From Macrothele yani (Eukaryota > Arthropoda > Arachnida > Araneae > Macrothelidae), in NCBI GenBank assembly GCA_039090855.1, contig CM077002.1, positions 86,184,194 to 86,248,193 of the forward strand: a stretch of 64,000 nucleotides of DNA, written 5' to 3'. Made by a program: the position numbers and the translations under genes. Shown piece by piece: positions 1 through 10,503 of this stretch (position 1 is the stretch's first letter; each line of letters starts with the position of its first letter). The notes below the pieces were generated by a model, which was given only the letters and a program-made list of their open reading frames with translations, searched no databases and had not been told where the DNA came from.

Positions 1-1628
1 TAAAGTGATGTGAAGAGTGTTTAACCCTTTTAGTGCAATCGTGGGAATGATCGGCCCTTGATTTTGATCTAACCCATGTAGCACAGTAACGTTGTTTGAA
101 CGTTCAAATTTGGGTTTGGTAGTTGATAATTGGTTTCTGGTTGGTTTAAAACCTTTTTAAAACGTTGATATGTGGTTAACAGCTGAACGTTGAAACTGAA
201 TGTTTTAGAACATTTATGAAACGTTTTAGTAAATTTGATATATTTGTGTTGAAATCGTGGAATTTGTAAAACGCTTTTAAAACATTGAAAATCAGGCTCA
301 TATCTCAATGCCATCTATCAACAAAACTTAAAAACAAATGATAAACACACCTAATTTTAATAGAAAGTGGTAACTTTTTTACATGAGTACTAAATTTCTA
401 AAAGGACATGAACTGTTATGTGTTGGGAAACCCTCAATTTTTTTGGCAGACATCATATTTTATTTCTTGAGTTTACTTCCAGTTCCTTTCATAAAGCATA
501 ATCCAGTGCCCTCTTTTGGTCTACATGAAAAACCGTTTAGCGAAAAGCACATGGCAGAACTTCAAATTGGCGCAAGATTTTCTACTGCCTTTTGCATTGT
601 TTAAAAGGTATACGAGTCTTGCTTAAATAGCCTTGTACCTGAGCGGTGTGGTTTTACGAGGAATGTTATTAATTATTTCTCTCTAGGACGAAACGACAGT
701 TTTAAATTGTTTTGGCTCCCGCTACTTGAAAACTCCGTCTTGTTGTAGAGACTGATGAAGAGACTTGAATCTTCTCCAAAATAAGTATTGGCATATTTAA
801 AGGATAGCAAGTAGTATACTGAGGGACTTTATCGATGATCTGCATATACTAGCATATGCAATGATCACTTTAATTGCAGGAATTTTTCTTTGTTAAAAGC
901 TATATGAATGCAGAAGCCGTAAGGTACAATGAAACGCTATATCAGCCCCTCTTTAACCAAAAATCTACCTTTCGGAGTTACTTTAAATACGTTAGAAAAC
1001 AGCTTTTTAACATTTCATTAAAGTTGAAAATGGGTTTTTTGAATGATTGATATAACGGTTTATCAACCATACATCCTGGTGTTTTTTAAATGTATTCCTT
1101 TTAATGTTTCTGGCCCCAACCCGTTAACCATTTCTGAATGTTGAAACAACCAATTTGTGCTACATGGGAAGTTGTTCCTGAATCAGACAACAGATGCGGT
1201 GTGAATGATCATATTATTTATCAATCATATCATTTTGAAATGAAATCTTCATGAGTGTTATCCTCAAATAGTGATATTGAAAAAATCATAAGAATATATA
1301 CAGTAAGAATCGTAACGTAAATGCGTTCGCTGTTATCAGCCCTCTTACTTTCGCCCCGTGACAGGAAAAAGGCTAATTTTAGCCACAACTTTTCCTCTTA
1401 CAGTTAAGGCAGGGCTCACGTGGAATTGTGTGTGAATTATATAACGTGATACTGTCATAAATCACTATTTTGAACCCTGTTCAAAGTGCAATAAAGCGCA
1501 ACCCATTGAAACCATGTTCAAACTCGCGATCCTGTGATGATGCCATGTTTATTTTTCTTGTGGACTTACGCCTCGTAGACAAACGAAATGCGGTTAGGGC
1601 ACCGCCTTGTGCCTGAAGGCAGTGGTTA
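1..1628. other. AT-rich sequence without a recognisable gene; possible piggyBac-like end at 21-45
   Basis: No open frame here resembles a known protein; those present are short and of low complexity. At 21-24 a TTAA is followed by CCCTTTTAGTG, which resembles the end of the piggyBac-type element at 5527. No partner end is visible, so this may be a solitary or chance end. I see no RNA gene and no clear promoter. Confidence 0.4.
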
Positions 1629-2540
1629 GAGATGGGCACATTGGTAGGTAACATCGATATAATCGACATCACTGGTTACTCATTCCCAAAACATCAATAG
1701 TATCGATGGAAATTTTCGATGTATCAGTGAAAACCTTGATGTTTTTGCTAATAAACCGAAAAATGTGTAGTTTTCAATCTGCAGCAGTTAATTCGCAATG
1801 GGCCGCCCCGGTGGCACAGTGGTCTAAGCGATGGCTTCTGATCATTCGTCTGAAAGTGATCCAGATTCTAATCCCAGTGAGGCATGTCCATTGTGCTTGT
1901 CTTACTCCACTGGCTCGCTCCCTTCCCTGGAACCAGTGGTCCTAAATTAGGGATGGGCGACTGCTTATATCCCATTGAATTGCTCACAGTGGTTGTTAAA
2001 CCTCCAATCAAAAAAAAAAAATTGGCAATGGATGTGGAAAATCTTTGTTCAATGCGTGGACCAGTAGCGTGACTTCATAGGCTTCCGCGGAGAGTGCGCC
2101 CAGGCTTGCTCTTTCTCGTTGGCTGCGGTTTAATATAACAGTGATTACTCATCAGTATCATCGGGTAACTAATATTTATTAAAATGTTTGATGTATTTAG
2201 TTGAAACCTTTATTTTTGTTTGATGCATCGGTGTAAACTTTGATGTTTTGCTAAAAAACTAAAGAATTTGCACTTTTCTATCTGCAGCAGTGAATGGGCA
2301 ATCGATCTGTAAAATTTCTGTTCAATATAACAGTGATACTCACGAATTCAGCGTTCAGTAACACATTTATTTAAGTGCTTGATGTATTGGTGGAAACCTC
2401 GATGTTTTTTCGATGCATCGGTGTGAACCTTGATGTTTTGCTAATAAATTAAAGAATTCGTACTTTTCAATCTACAGTAGTAAATGGGCAACAGATGTGC
2501 AAAATTTCCATTCAATATAACAGTGATTACTCACCAATAT
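1629..2540 (+). repeat. ~180 bp CGATG-rich interspersed array, block 1
   Basis: About four degenerate units of roughly 180-190 bp. Each carries the phrases CAGTGATACTCACCAATTC, TCGATGTATTGGTGGAAACC and TTTTGCTAATAAACT, with the self-complementary core CGATGCATCG. The block opens at a GAGATGGGCA motif near 1632, which is mirrored by TGCCCATCC near 25990. A SINE interrupts it and the 2541 hAT-like element ends it. The same unit in the same orientation resumes after each large insertion up to about 26 kb, so these blocks are probably one ancestral array. Whether it began as a satellite or as the inside of a transposon is open. Confidence 0.7.
1802..2024 (+). mobile_element. tRNA-headed SINE, copy 1
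   Basis: The head matches the better-preserved copy at 39321: CCGCCCCGGTGGCACAGTGG with a box A-like stretch, then a weak box B. The body is tRNA-unrelated and ends AACCTCCAATC plus an A-run. GCAATGG flanks it on both sides (1795-1801 and 2025-2031), a target-site duplication inside the ~180 bp repeat. It is more diverged than the 39 kb copy and therefore older. Confidence 0.85.
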
Positions 2541-2676
2541 CAGTCACGGAAAGTTTGCGCCGAACTGCGCCGATTTCATTATCTTGCGCCGAACTGCTAC
2601 AAATTACGAAACAAAATTATATTACTAATCTAAAGCAAATATTATGGGAATTTTACTAGGAAATTTTTTCATTAAT

Positions 2677-2715
2677 AGCAAATTTTCGGAGAAAACTCTT
2701 CTCCTTCTTCAGGCT
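2677..2715 (-). ncRNA. Hammerhead-ribozyme-like motif, Penelope A left copy
   Basis: Reading the minus strand: AGC, then CTGAAGA, then stem II GGAGAA/TTCTCC, then GAAA, a very short stem III, and GCT, which pairs with the AGC to close stem I. This is the order of a type I hammerhead with a minimal stem III, a form described for Penelope-like elements. Stem I is only three pairs here, so activity as a monomer is doubtful. Confidence 0.55.
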
Positions 2716-2749
2716 GTCTTGTTGTCGCTTTTTCCTGTCACTATCACGG

Positions 2750-3725
2750 TTACGGTTTACCTTGACGGTTTAGGTTATTTTTCAACAAATCCTGCCAGAT
2801 GTTAGGCAGGGAAAATCCTTTGCAGTCATTGATGATGGAATTTTGATTTTTCTCAATCTCTATTCCTTCTTTCAGCTTTCTTTTTTGAAAATTGCTTTGG
2901 AAACTAATGACTTTAAGGGAATTCCAATCCATGCTGTGCCCAGTTTCTCTAACATGCCTATCTAATCCAGTCTTGTTGGAGCAATTTTTTATAGCTGCTT
3001 TATGCTCAGCTATACGAGTTTCTAGTCTGCGACCTGTTTCACCTATGTAAGATAGTCCACAACTACAATTTACTTCATAGACTACTCCTTGCATTTTTAA
3101 AAAAATTTCTTCTCTTTGAACTATTTTAGGGAAAAATTTTTTAACTTTGTTCTCTAAACTTGGAGCTAGCCTAATATTGTACTTATTACTAAATCTCTTT
3201 AAAGCCTCAAATAAACCTTTGTGATAAGAAATTTTTCTAGTGAATTTTACTTGTTGCTTTTGTGGGTTCTTCGTACCATTAAAATTCAGAAGCTCCTCAA
3301 TTTCTTCTTTAGGATAGTTATTCTCAGCAAGTATGGCCTTAAGCTCTTCTTTATGGGCTTCTTTTTTATCTGTAGTAGAAACTATTTTATTAATTTTTTC
3401 TAAAAACTGACTTGCTACATTTTTCTTAATAGAAACTGGATGATAGGAATTGAAATCCAGTAGTCTTTTAGTATTCATTGGTTTTTTATACCAACTAGTG
3501 AGGAATTTTTCATCTTCATAATAGATAGTAATATCTAAGAAGTTTATTCTTCTTTCTTTTTGAAGTTCAATAGTGAACTTAAGGGAATCATCTAATTCAT
3601 TGAATGAGTCTAGAATTCTTTCTGGAACAATTTCTGTGCTATCTATTATAAATAAGATGTCATCCATGTATCTGCTATATAAGCAGAAGTATGTGGATTG
3701 TACTAGTATCTTTTCTTCTAGTTTT
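2750..3725 (-). pseudogene. Penelope-like reverse transcriptase plus GIY-YIG endonuclease, 5'-truncated
   Basis: The open frame encodes the C-terminal part of a Penelope-like polyprotein. It shows the RT catalytic box YMDD followed by INFLDI near its start, a linker, and a C-terminal GIY-YIG nuclease. In the nuclease, CSCGLSYIGETGRRLETR carries the YIG half and HVRETGH lies downstream. The family reverse-transcribes its RNA at nicked target DNA, the nuclease supplying the nick. The ATG usually chosen at 3739 lies beyond the junction with the inverted partner, so it is not a native start. RT motifs upstream of YMDD are missing. The reading frame is otherwise unbroken over ~325 codons, which suggests a fairly recent insertion. 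Confidence 0.85.
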
Positions 3726-4424
3726 TCAATTCCTATCATCCAGTTTCTATTAAGAAAAATGTAGCAAGTCAGTTTTTAGAAAAAATTAATAAAATAGTTT
3801 CTACTACAGATAAAAAAGAAGCCCATAAAGAAGAGCTTAAGGCCATACTTGCTGAGAATAACTATCCTAAAGAAGAAATTGAGAAGCTTCTGAATTTTAA
3901 TGGTACGAAGAACCCACAAAAGCAACAAGTAAAATTCACTAGAAAAATTTCTTATCACAAAGGTTTATTTGAGGCTTTAAAGAGAATTAGTAATAAGTAC
4001 AATATTAGGCTAGCTCCAAGTTTAGAGAACAAAGTTAAAAAAAATTTCCCTAAAATAGTTCAAAGAGAAGAAATTTTTTTAAAAATGCAAGGAGTAGTCT
4101 ATGAAGTAAATTGTAGTTGTGGACTATCTTACATAGGTGAAACAGGTCGCAGACTAGAAAACTCGTATAGCTGAGCATAAAGCAGCTATAAAAAATTGCT
4201 CCAACAAGACTGGATTAGATAGGCATGTTAGAGAAACTGGGCACAGCATGGATTGGAATTCCCTTAAAGTCATTAGTTTCCAAAGCAATTTTCAAAAAAG
4301 AAAGCTGAAAGAAGGAATAGAGATTGAGAAAATCAAAATTCCATCATCAATGACTGCAAAGGATTTTCCCTGCCTAACATCTGGCAGGATTTGTTGAAAA
4401 ATAACCTAAACCGTCAAGGTTAAC
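3726..4424 (+). pseudogene. Penelope-like GIY-YIG fragment (inverted partner of A)
   Basis: This is a near-identical inverted copy of the 3' half of the neighbouring Penelope gene. It starts after the YMDD box and runs through the linker and the YIGETGRR nuclease motif. Frameshifts near 4160 (extra bases after the arginine pair) and 4330 break it, and it lacks the RT core. The similarity to its partner argues that both arrived together. Confidence 0.85.
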
Positions 4425-4608
4425 CGTAACCGTGATAGTGACAACAACAAGACAGCCTGAAGAAGGAAAAAAGTTTTCTCCAAAAATTTGCTATTAATGA
4501 AAAAATTTCCTAGTAAAATTCCCATAATATTTGCTTTAGATTAGTAATTGAATTAAGAAACTAGGAAGCCATTTCTCAACATGAGCTTTATTCAAAGAAA
4601 ATTATATT

Positions 4609-5526
4609 TGTGCCCAACTGCGCCGAAACGCCAATCCACAGCAAAAACTGCTGAGTGAAAAAAATGTTTTCATGGCAAAAAAATGCCGTTTTAAACAGCG
4701 ATTCGAATGACACTTTTTTTAAGGTCTACGCGTAATTTGGTTAAACGTATAACGACGCTTAAACAACACGCACAGCCAATCCCAACATTTCGGAATGTTT
4801 TTCACCTACGTTCTAATTCGTTGTTTTTTGGCATAAGTGACGAATATGATTTGCGATGTGGGTGAAACTTATGGAGGAGGATTTTGTTGTAATCACGTGG
4901 TATGTAGGAGAAACGATGCTGTGCATTATGAAATCCTGATGAAGATTGTTTACAGATGGTTTTGTGGTCTTTCGTAGTGTTGTGCAATTGAGATTGTTTA
5001 CACGTCGTTTCTGCTCTTAGGGATGGCGCAGTTATTTCGTTCCGGGCGAGGTGCGCGATTACGTAAATACAGAGTAAGGTGAGTCGTTAGCTATTTCGTT
5101 GCCGCAGAGGACGACTGAAAATGGCTCTCCCATGGCAGGATACAATGGTTCTGTTTCTAAAGGATTCATAGATATTTAGAGATGCCAACTTTTACGGATT
5201 TTCCGAAGTTTGTATGGATATTACGGTTTTACAGAAGTCATCCAAAAAACTACGGAAAAGCCCACGCAAGATTCCTGCACGCAATTTTCTTTTTTTTTTT
5301 ACCGGCTTTTGGTAAAAACGCACTTTACAGTTAGTCCCTATATGCCTTCGATGTTCCGACTTCCCCTGCCAATGGAGGCACAGTTTTGTCACATGACTCG
5401 CCATACAGCCATTTCATAGTTCCGTGCGCAAAAGCCGAGAGGGAGCTCAGTTCAGCGCCTTTTGCGAACTCTTCATTGATTACATGTGACTTTGTGCTTG
5501 TGAAAATTTCGGTGCAAACATTTTAA
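4609..5526. other. Interior of the 2541 hAT-like element, no gene recognised
   Basis: Sequence between the Penelope dimer and the piggyBac MITE. Open frames are short and match nothing I know. The words TGCGCCGAA recur here and at 2550-2595, consistent with one element interior split by the dimer. The stretch at 5170-5300 shares a weak phrase (GCCAAC then TTTTCCG) with 26250-26275. Confidence 0.4.
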
Positions 5527-6319
5527 CCCTTTCCACTCGACTGTTGGGTGATACCCGACATTACGAAATCGCCGAATAGCTCGACGCTGATGACACCTCT
5601 ATAGCTCGCATGTCGGCGTTCGCGAGACATTTCTTTTTCGTTGAATAGGTCGGGTGTCACTCGCCATGCCGATGACCTCCCGATAGCTCGTGAGACATTT
5701 CTTTTTCATCGAATAGAGAAAAGGAACGTCATCGGCTTATCGGGTTTCACCCGCCGTACCGAAGACGCCCCTATAGCTCGCATGTCGGCGCTCGCGAGAA
5801 ATTTCTTTTTCACCGAATAGCTCGGGTGTCATCCGGCACCGCCTATGACGCCTCCATAGCTCGTGTGTCGGGGCTTACGAGACATTTCTTTTTCGCCGAA
5901 CATGTCAGGTGTCACCTTCCATGCTGATGACGTCTCTATAGCTCGCGTGTTGGCGCTCACGAGACATTTCTTTTCGCCGATAGGTCGGGTGTCATCCGCC
6001 ACACCTCTATAGCTCGTGTGTCGGGGCTTATGAGACATTTCCTTTTCGCCGAACATCGTGCGTGTCGCGTGTTTACCTTCCACGTTGTGATGCCTCTATA
6101 TCTCACATGCCGATGTTCGGGAGAAATTTCTTTTTCGTTGAATAGCTCGCGTATCGGGTGTGACCTGCCATGCAGATGATGTCTCTATAGCTTGTATGCC
6201 GGGGCTGGCGAGCCAAAGCTGAGCTTTCTCTGCTAAGCTGTAGCCTCTACTGCAGAAAAAAACAAAAAAAAAAACGAATGCTGGGTGAGTATGGGGAAAA
6301 GTTGTTCTAGTGGAAAGGG
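5527..6319. mobile_element. piggyBac-type MITE filled with a CG-rich minisatellite
   Basis: It has inverted ends CCCTTTCCACT and AGTGGAAAGGG, flanked on both sides by TTAA (5523-5526 and 6320-6323). This is the signature of piggyBac-like elements. The ~790 bp interior is not coding. It is a degenerate tandem array of 65-100 bp units containing CTATAGCTCG, GCGAGACATTTC and TCGGGTGTCACCCGCC, repeated about seven times. The interior is clearly richer in CpG than its surroundings. No transposase remnant is visible, so the element is non-autonomous. Confidence 0.85.
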
Positions 6320-6473
6320 TTAATTTAGATTAAAATGAAATGAAACATATTTTGAAGAATATATGTTCATGTAAAGCCATGAAACATATGTATTAGATGG
6401 TCTATATATTAAGAATTTGTTTATAAGTACAATGTACTTGCATATACTGTTTCAAACGTTGTATTTATTTATA

Positions 6474-7055
6474 CAGGGTCATTCATAAAGAAGTATACAG
6501 TTTCAACACACTATAAAACAAGAACAATGGAAGATATTTTATGTTACCTGTAACAGAATTGTAGGGGAATGTTTTAAGTTTTTTAGAAACATTCACAGAT
6601 GTTCTGTGTGTGCCCCTTAGTCACACGACACACATCGAGCCGGTAATCCATTTACGCCCAAACGCGAGGTAAGATATCTGAATCAAGTGCAGTGATAGGG
6701 GCTGTGACATACTGATTCATCTCCGCTAGATCAACAGGAAGGTGAGGGGCGAATACCTTGTCCTTTACGTACCCCCACAGGAAAAAGTAACAAGGCGTTA
6801 AGTCAGGACTTCTGGGTGACCATTGGGTCAGTGGCATGTTGTAGTCCGCAGCTCGTCCAATCCATCGGACAGATGCTGCCATTTTAATTGACTAGTCATG
6901 GGACACACGCTCTGTCGCCTACGTCACTTCCCTCAGTAGCGGGACACAAACTTTATGAGTACATCTACCTAACGGTTTGCAGTTGTGGTCCGTGTCTTCA
7001 ACTGTTACTGTTTTACAGCATCTGGAAACTGTATACTTCTTTATGAATCACCCTG
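6474..7055. mobile_element. mariner-family MITE-like deletion derivative
   Basis: Inverted ends CAGGGTCATTCATAAAGAAG and the matching complement at 7024-7055 extend through GTATACAGTTTC. TA dinucleotides flank both sides. The corresponding point in the right arm of Penelope dimer B, near 9680, lacks the element. The ~580 bp interior keeps only a C-terminal transposase piece. Confidence 0.85.
6652..6882 (-). pseudogene. mariner transposase C-terminal fragment
   Basis: The minus strand encodes a stretch with WSPRSPDLTPCYFFLWGYVK, which is the third-aspartate region of mariner-type transposases (SPDLTPCDFFLWG in the family). The next residues follow the family pattern down to the LPRVW motif. 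The N-terminal DNA-binding part and the first two catalytic aspartates are deleted. It cannot encode an active enzyme. Confidence 0.8.
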
Positions 7056-7179
7056 TACATCATCTGGTCAACCCTCTACCGTATCTGGCCAAAACTTTCT
7101 AACTTTCATGATAAAAAAAACACAGAAATTGTCAACATAAATCTAATAACTAGTGAAAAAATAAAAAGTCATAACTTAC

Positions 7180-7338
7180 ATTACATCAGGTGTAGATTGT
7201 TGATGTGTAGATTGTTGAAGCTGTTAAGATTGTTGAGGTGTAGATTGTTGCTCAGCAATGCATTCTTCTTCAACAATCTACACCTGATATAATGTAAGTT
7301 ATGTGACGATTATGGGCAAAATACGTAACAATATTAAC
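7180..7338. mobile_element. Small hairpin-forming insertion in the left arm of dimer B
   Basis: This sequence is absent from the matching place in the right arm (near 9520-9526). It contains inverted repeats built on CATCAGGTGTAGATTGTTG and its complement near 7270-7297, with internal short repeats of GTGTAGATTGTTG. It looks like a tiny fold-back or MITE-type insertion. The exact ends and the TSD are unclear. Confidence 0.55.
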
Positions 7339-7400
7339 AAAGAAAGGTGACTTGATCACGCTAGTTACGTTAACTAAAACTTTTACAAAAAGTTCGTAAG

Positions 7401-7441
7401 TTGGAAGCTTTCGACCTTATCTTAGGTCTTCATCACGCCAA
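7401..7441 (-). ncRNA. Hammerhead-like motif, Penelope B left copy
   Basis: The minus strand reads TTGG, CGTGATGA, stem II GACCT/AGGTC, GAAA, GCTT, CCAA. TTGG and CCAA close stem I. The core has one extra G compared with CUGAUGA, so this is a diverged form. The identical motif in the right copy shows the change predates the dimer. Confidence 0.4.
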
Positions 7442-7578
7442 TGGAGGACTAAGATTGTTGCCAGATTCTGCATTTGAATTTTTCCTATTTTTGTTGCCAA
7501 AACTTAGAATTGATCTCCAGATCAACGGAATGTAGAGAGGAGATTCGGAGTTGCAAGTCATTGAGTTGAAAATAATTT

Positions 7579-8340
7579 CTATGCTTTCACGGTAACGGAG
7601 GGCAAACGATTGGCAAACGAAGCAATTCGTTTTGCTTCGTTCCAGTGGGGAACTGCAGATGTGTCTTCCATTGTCAAAATAGACAAGGCAGTGTTGGGAT
7701 TGCCTTTCGAAACATCTTTTCTATGTTCTAAAATTCTATGGCTAATGCTCCTGTATGTGCTTCCAATGTATAAGTTATCCCCAGTAGAAGAAGAGATAGG
7801 AATGCAGTAAACTCCTGGGAGGTTCAGGCTTTCAACTTTGTCCCTATCCCTTTGTAGAAGTTTCAAGATGTTTGGGGTAGATTTAATGGCAAGATGGTAA
7901 CCAAAACTTCTAAAAAGAATCTGTAACTTATAAGCATAGGAAGGATGGTAAGGAACAGAACCACAGAATTTCAGGTCTTCTTTCTTGTGAGGAAGGAGGC
8001 ATTCGATTTTCGAATGGTTTTCATATTTCTTTATGAGGGAGTTGACTGTAACAGCAGGGAAACCATGAGAGAGGGCTATTGTAGAAATTTTGGAGAGTTC
8101 TTCTTGAAGAGAGAGTTGGCTGTTGCAAATGATATCAGCCCTGTGGATGTAGGACTTCAATGCTGCAAGCTTGTAGAGATGCAGGGTGCAAGATTTGTAG
8201 GGAATGATGTTAGTGGCTGCAGAAGGTTTTCGATAGACGGAACGAGTAATGGAGAGATCAGCGTTTCTGCAGATAGATACATCCAGGAAATCAATTTTGT
8301 GATTTACTTCCTTAGATATAGTGAGCTTAATGGAAGGAAA
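7579..8340 (-). pseudogene. Penelope-like C-terminal RT and GIY-YIG domain, left copy B
   Basis: The frame starts within the RT thumb region (FPSIKLTISKEVNHKIDFLD) because the copy is truncated at the dimer junction. It runs through the linker to LPGVYCIPISSSTGDNLYIG, the GVY-YIG core of a GIY-YIG nuclease, then HRILEHRK. It is continuous to a stop at 7579, so the nuclease domain looks intact. The RT catalytic box is absent from this copy but present in its partner. Confidence 0.85.
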
Positions 8341-9302
8341 TTGTATAGGCAACAATCTGGTCTCCCCATGGGCTCACCTCTTTCCCCTCTGCTTGCTGAA
8401 ATCTACATGCAACATATTGAAGTTTCCATAATTCCTCTACACCCTTTTCAACCTTCCCTATGGTTAAGATATGTAGACAACATTTTCATTAGCTGGCCAC
8501 ATTCCGAGTCTGAGCTACAGATACTGATCAACTCCATTACAGAAAAATTTCCTTCCATTAAGCTCACTATATCTAAGGAAGTAAATCACAAAATTGATTT
8601 CCTGGATGTATCTATCTGCAGAAACGCTGATCTCTCCATTACTCGTTCCGTCTATCGAAAACCTTCTGCAGCCACTAACATCATTCCCTACAAATCTTGC
8701 ACCCTGCATCTCTACAAGCTTGCAGCATTGAAGTCCTACATCTACAGGGCTCATATCATTTGCAACAGCCAACTCTCTCTTCAAGAAGAACTCTCCAAAA
8801 TTTCTACAATAGCCCTCTCTCATGGTTTCCCTGCTGTTACAGTCAACTCCCTCATAAAGAAATATGAAAACCATTCGAAAATCGAATGCCTCCTTCCTCA
8901 CAAGAAAGAAGACCTGAAATTCTGTGGTTCTGTTCCTTACCATCCTTCCTATGCTTATAAGTTACAGATTCTTTTTAGAAGTTTTGGTTACCATCTTGCC
9001 ATCTACAAAGGGATAGGGACAAAGTTGAAAGCCTGAACCTCCCAGGAGTTTACTGCATTCCTATCTCTTCTTCTACTGGGGATAACTTATACATTGGAAG
9101 CACATACAGGAGCATTAGCCATAGAATTTTAGAACATAGAAAAGAAGTTTCGAAAGGCAATCCCAACACTGCCTTGTCTATTTTGACAATGGAAGACACA
9201 TCTGCAGTTCCCCACTGGAACGAAGCAAAACGAATTGCTTCGTTTGCCAATCGTTTTGCCCTCCGTTACCGTGAAAGCATAGAAATTATTTTCAACTCAA
9301 TG
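8341..9302 (+). pseudogene. Penelope-like RT (YVDD) plus GIY-YIG, right copy B
   Basis: It begins at the dimer junction with QQSGLPMGSPLSPLLAEIYM, a conserved RT block. LRYVDDIFISW (the YxDD box) and FLDVSICRNA follow. The frame upstream of 8341 is antisense of the left copy and not real. A deletion of about 30 bp near 9003 shifts the frame before the GIY-YIG part, which continues in another frame through YIGSTYRSISHRILEH. The family uses RT plus nicking nuclease for target-primed insertion. Broken, but close in sequence to its partner. Confidence 0.85.
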
Positions 9303-9419
9303 ACTTGCAACTCCGAATCTCCTCTCTACATTCCGTTGATCTGGAGATCAATTCTAAGTTTTGGCAACAAAAATAGGAAAAATTCAAATGTAGAATCTGG
9401 CAACAATCTTAGTCCTCCA

Positions 9420-9460
9420 TTGGCGTGATGAAGACCTAAGATAAGGTCGAAAGCTTCCAA
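9420..9460 (+). ncRNA. Hammerhead-like motif, Penelope B right copy
   Basis: Same layout as the left copy: TTGG, CGTGATGA, GACCT/AGGTC stem II, GAAA, then CCAA closing stem I. It lies about 120 bp after the coding end, where Penelope hammerheads usually sit. The core departs from consensus by one inserted base. Confidence 0.4.
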
Positions 9461-9836
9461 CTTAAGAACTTTTTGTAAAAGTTTTAGTTAACGTAACTAG
9501 CGTGATCAAGTCACCTTTCTTTGGTAAGTTATGACTTTATTTTTTATTTTTTTATTAGTTATTAGATTTATGTTGACAATTTCTGTTTTTTTTTTTTTTT
9601 TTTTTTTATATCATGAAATTTGGTAAGTTTTGGCTAGATACAATAGAGGGTTGACCAGTTGATGTATAAATAAATACAACATGTGAAACAGTATATGCAA
9701 GTACATTGTACTTGTAACAAATTCTTAAGATATGAAACGTAGCAGTGAAACAGCTATGACAACAAAAAGAATGAATTCAGGTAAAACTTACCGCCAAGTG
9801 TATCATGATATATAAATAGTAAAGAATGGCCTTTTT

Positions 9837-10310
9837 ATGAAGCATCTAAAGTTTTGCCGAATCATGTTTTGTAGGCCATGTGGCTACGATTTTAGCCTAG
9901 TGCATGGTGGCCGCAATGATTGTACGCGTCATGCGGAGAGCAAGAAGCACAAAGATCATGGCAAGAGACTAAATGGAAATGTGAGTAAAATTAATGTAAC
10001 CAAAAAACTTCTGACAGCTTATAAAGAATCCTGGAAAAAATATCAAGAGTGTATTAGTGCTGGAAAAATGTAGCAAAATAAGTGAAAAAGAGAAGAAGAA
10101 ATTGAATGTTCACAAGGTTATTTGAAATGGGAAGAAGCTGAACTTTTGCAGCAGTTGGATTCCTCTCATAAAATGTTGAACAATGCTGAGATGAACATTG
10201 AATGTGGCATAAAAAAGAAATAAGTGCAATAGAAAGTGGACAGGTACTATTAAAAGAAGCAAAACAAAACATTGCTAACTATCTTAAAAAAATTAGAAAA
10301 AAATAGAAGT
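9837..10310 (+). pseudogene. BED/C2H2-like zinc-finger fragment of a hAT-type transposase
   Basis: The first ~75 codons contain FCRPCGYDFSLVHGGRNDC and RHAESKKHKDHGKR, a Cx2C...Hx4-5H spacing typical of BED-type fingers at the N-terminus of hAT transposases. After stops near 10072, frames downstream encode lysine- and glutamate-rich helical sequence like the C-terminal tail of the hAT at 33310-33637. The catalytic middle is missing. This is best read as the internally deleted gene of the 2541-10716 element. Function beyond DNA binding cannot be inferred. Confidence 0.6.
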
Positions 10311-10503
10311 GAGAAATTTAATATTGAGAAAAGCAGATTAATAATAGAATCCTGCTGTGGTTACAAATTTTTCGATCTATTTGAAAATAAAAATCTTTGC
10401 ATATGTGTGTGTGTATTTCAATGCGAGATGTTTTAAATTTGAGTAGGGTGCATCTAGTTCCATAACATTTTTTGCTTAAGAATTTGTTCTATCTACTAAT
10501 ATT

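Larger units (their letters stand above)
2624..4597. mobile_element. Penelope-like inverted dimer A
   Basis: Two 5'-truncated copies of one Penelope-like element face each other. The left copy runs on the minus strand from about 3725 to 2624; the right copy runs on the plus strand from about 3726 to 4597. Their 3' ends point outward and the right tail is about 50 bp longer. AAAATTATATT flanks the pair at 2613-2623 and 4598-4608, so the dimer behaves as a single insertion. It lies just inside the left end of the 2541 hAT-like element. Confidence 0.85.
6389..9731. mobile_element. Penelope-like inverted dimer B
   Basis: Two head-to-head Penelope-like copies meet at about 8340, left copy on minus and right copy on plus. 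The arms are complementary out to about 6405 and 9735, beyond the coding parts. ATGAAACATA (6379-6388) and ATGAAACGTA (9732-9741) form a 10 bp near-perfect flanking duplication. The left arm has since gained a mariner MITE and a small hairpin insertion, both missing from the right arm. The right arm therefore serves as an empty-site control. Confidence 0.8.

Noticed and set aside
383..604. A 73-codon frame with a hydrophobic middle
   Set aside because: No start context, no splice sites and no recognisable family; such frames are expected by chance in AT-rich DNA.
746..800. CTGATGAAGAGACTTGAATC as another hammerhead
   Set aside because: Stem II pairs poorly, GAAA is replaced by CAAAA and stem I cannot be closed; no Penelope coding lies nearby.
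3726..3764. ATG at 3739 as the start of the Penelope gene
   Set aside because: It lies in the inverted partner copy, past the junction; the real 5' end is truncated.
7945..8340. N-terminal half of the apparent 363-codon plus-strand frame
   Set aside because: It is antisense to the left Penelope copy; only sequence after the junction at 8341 codes.
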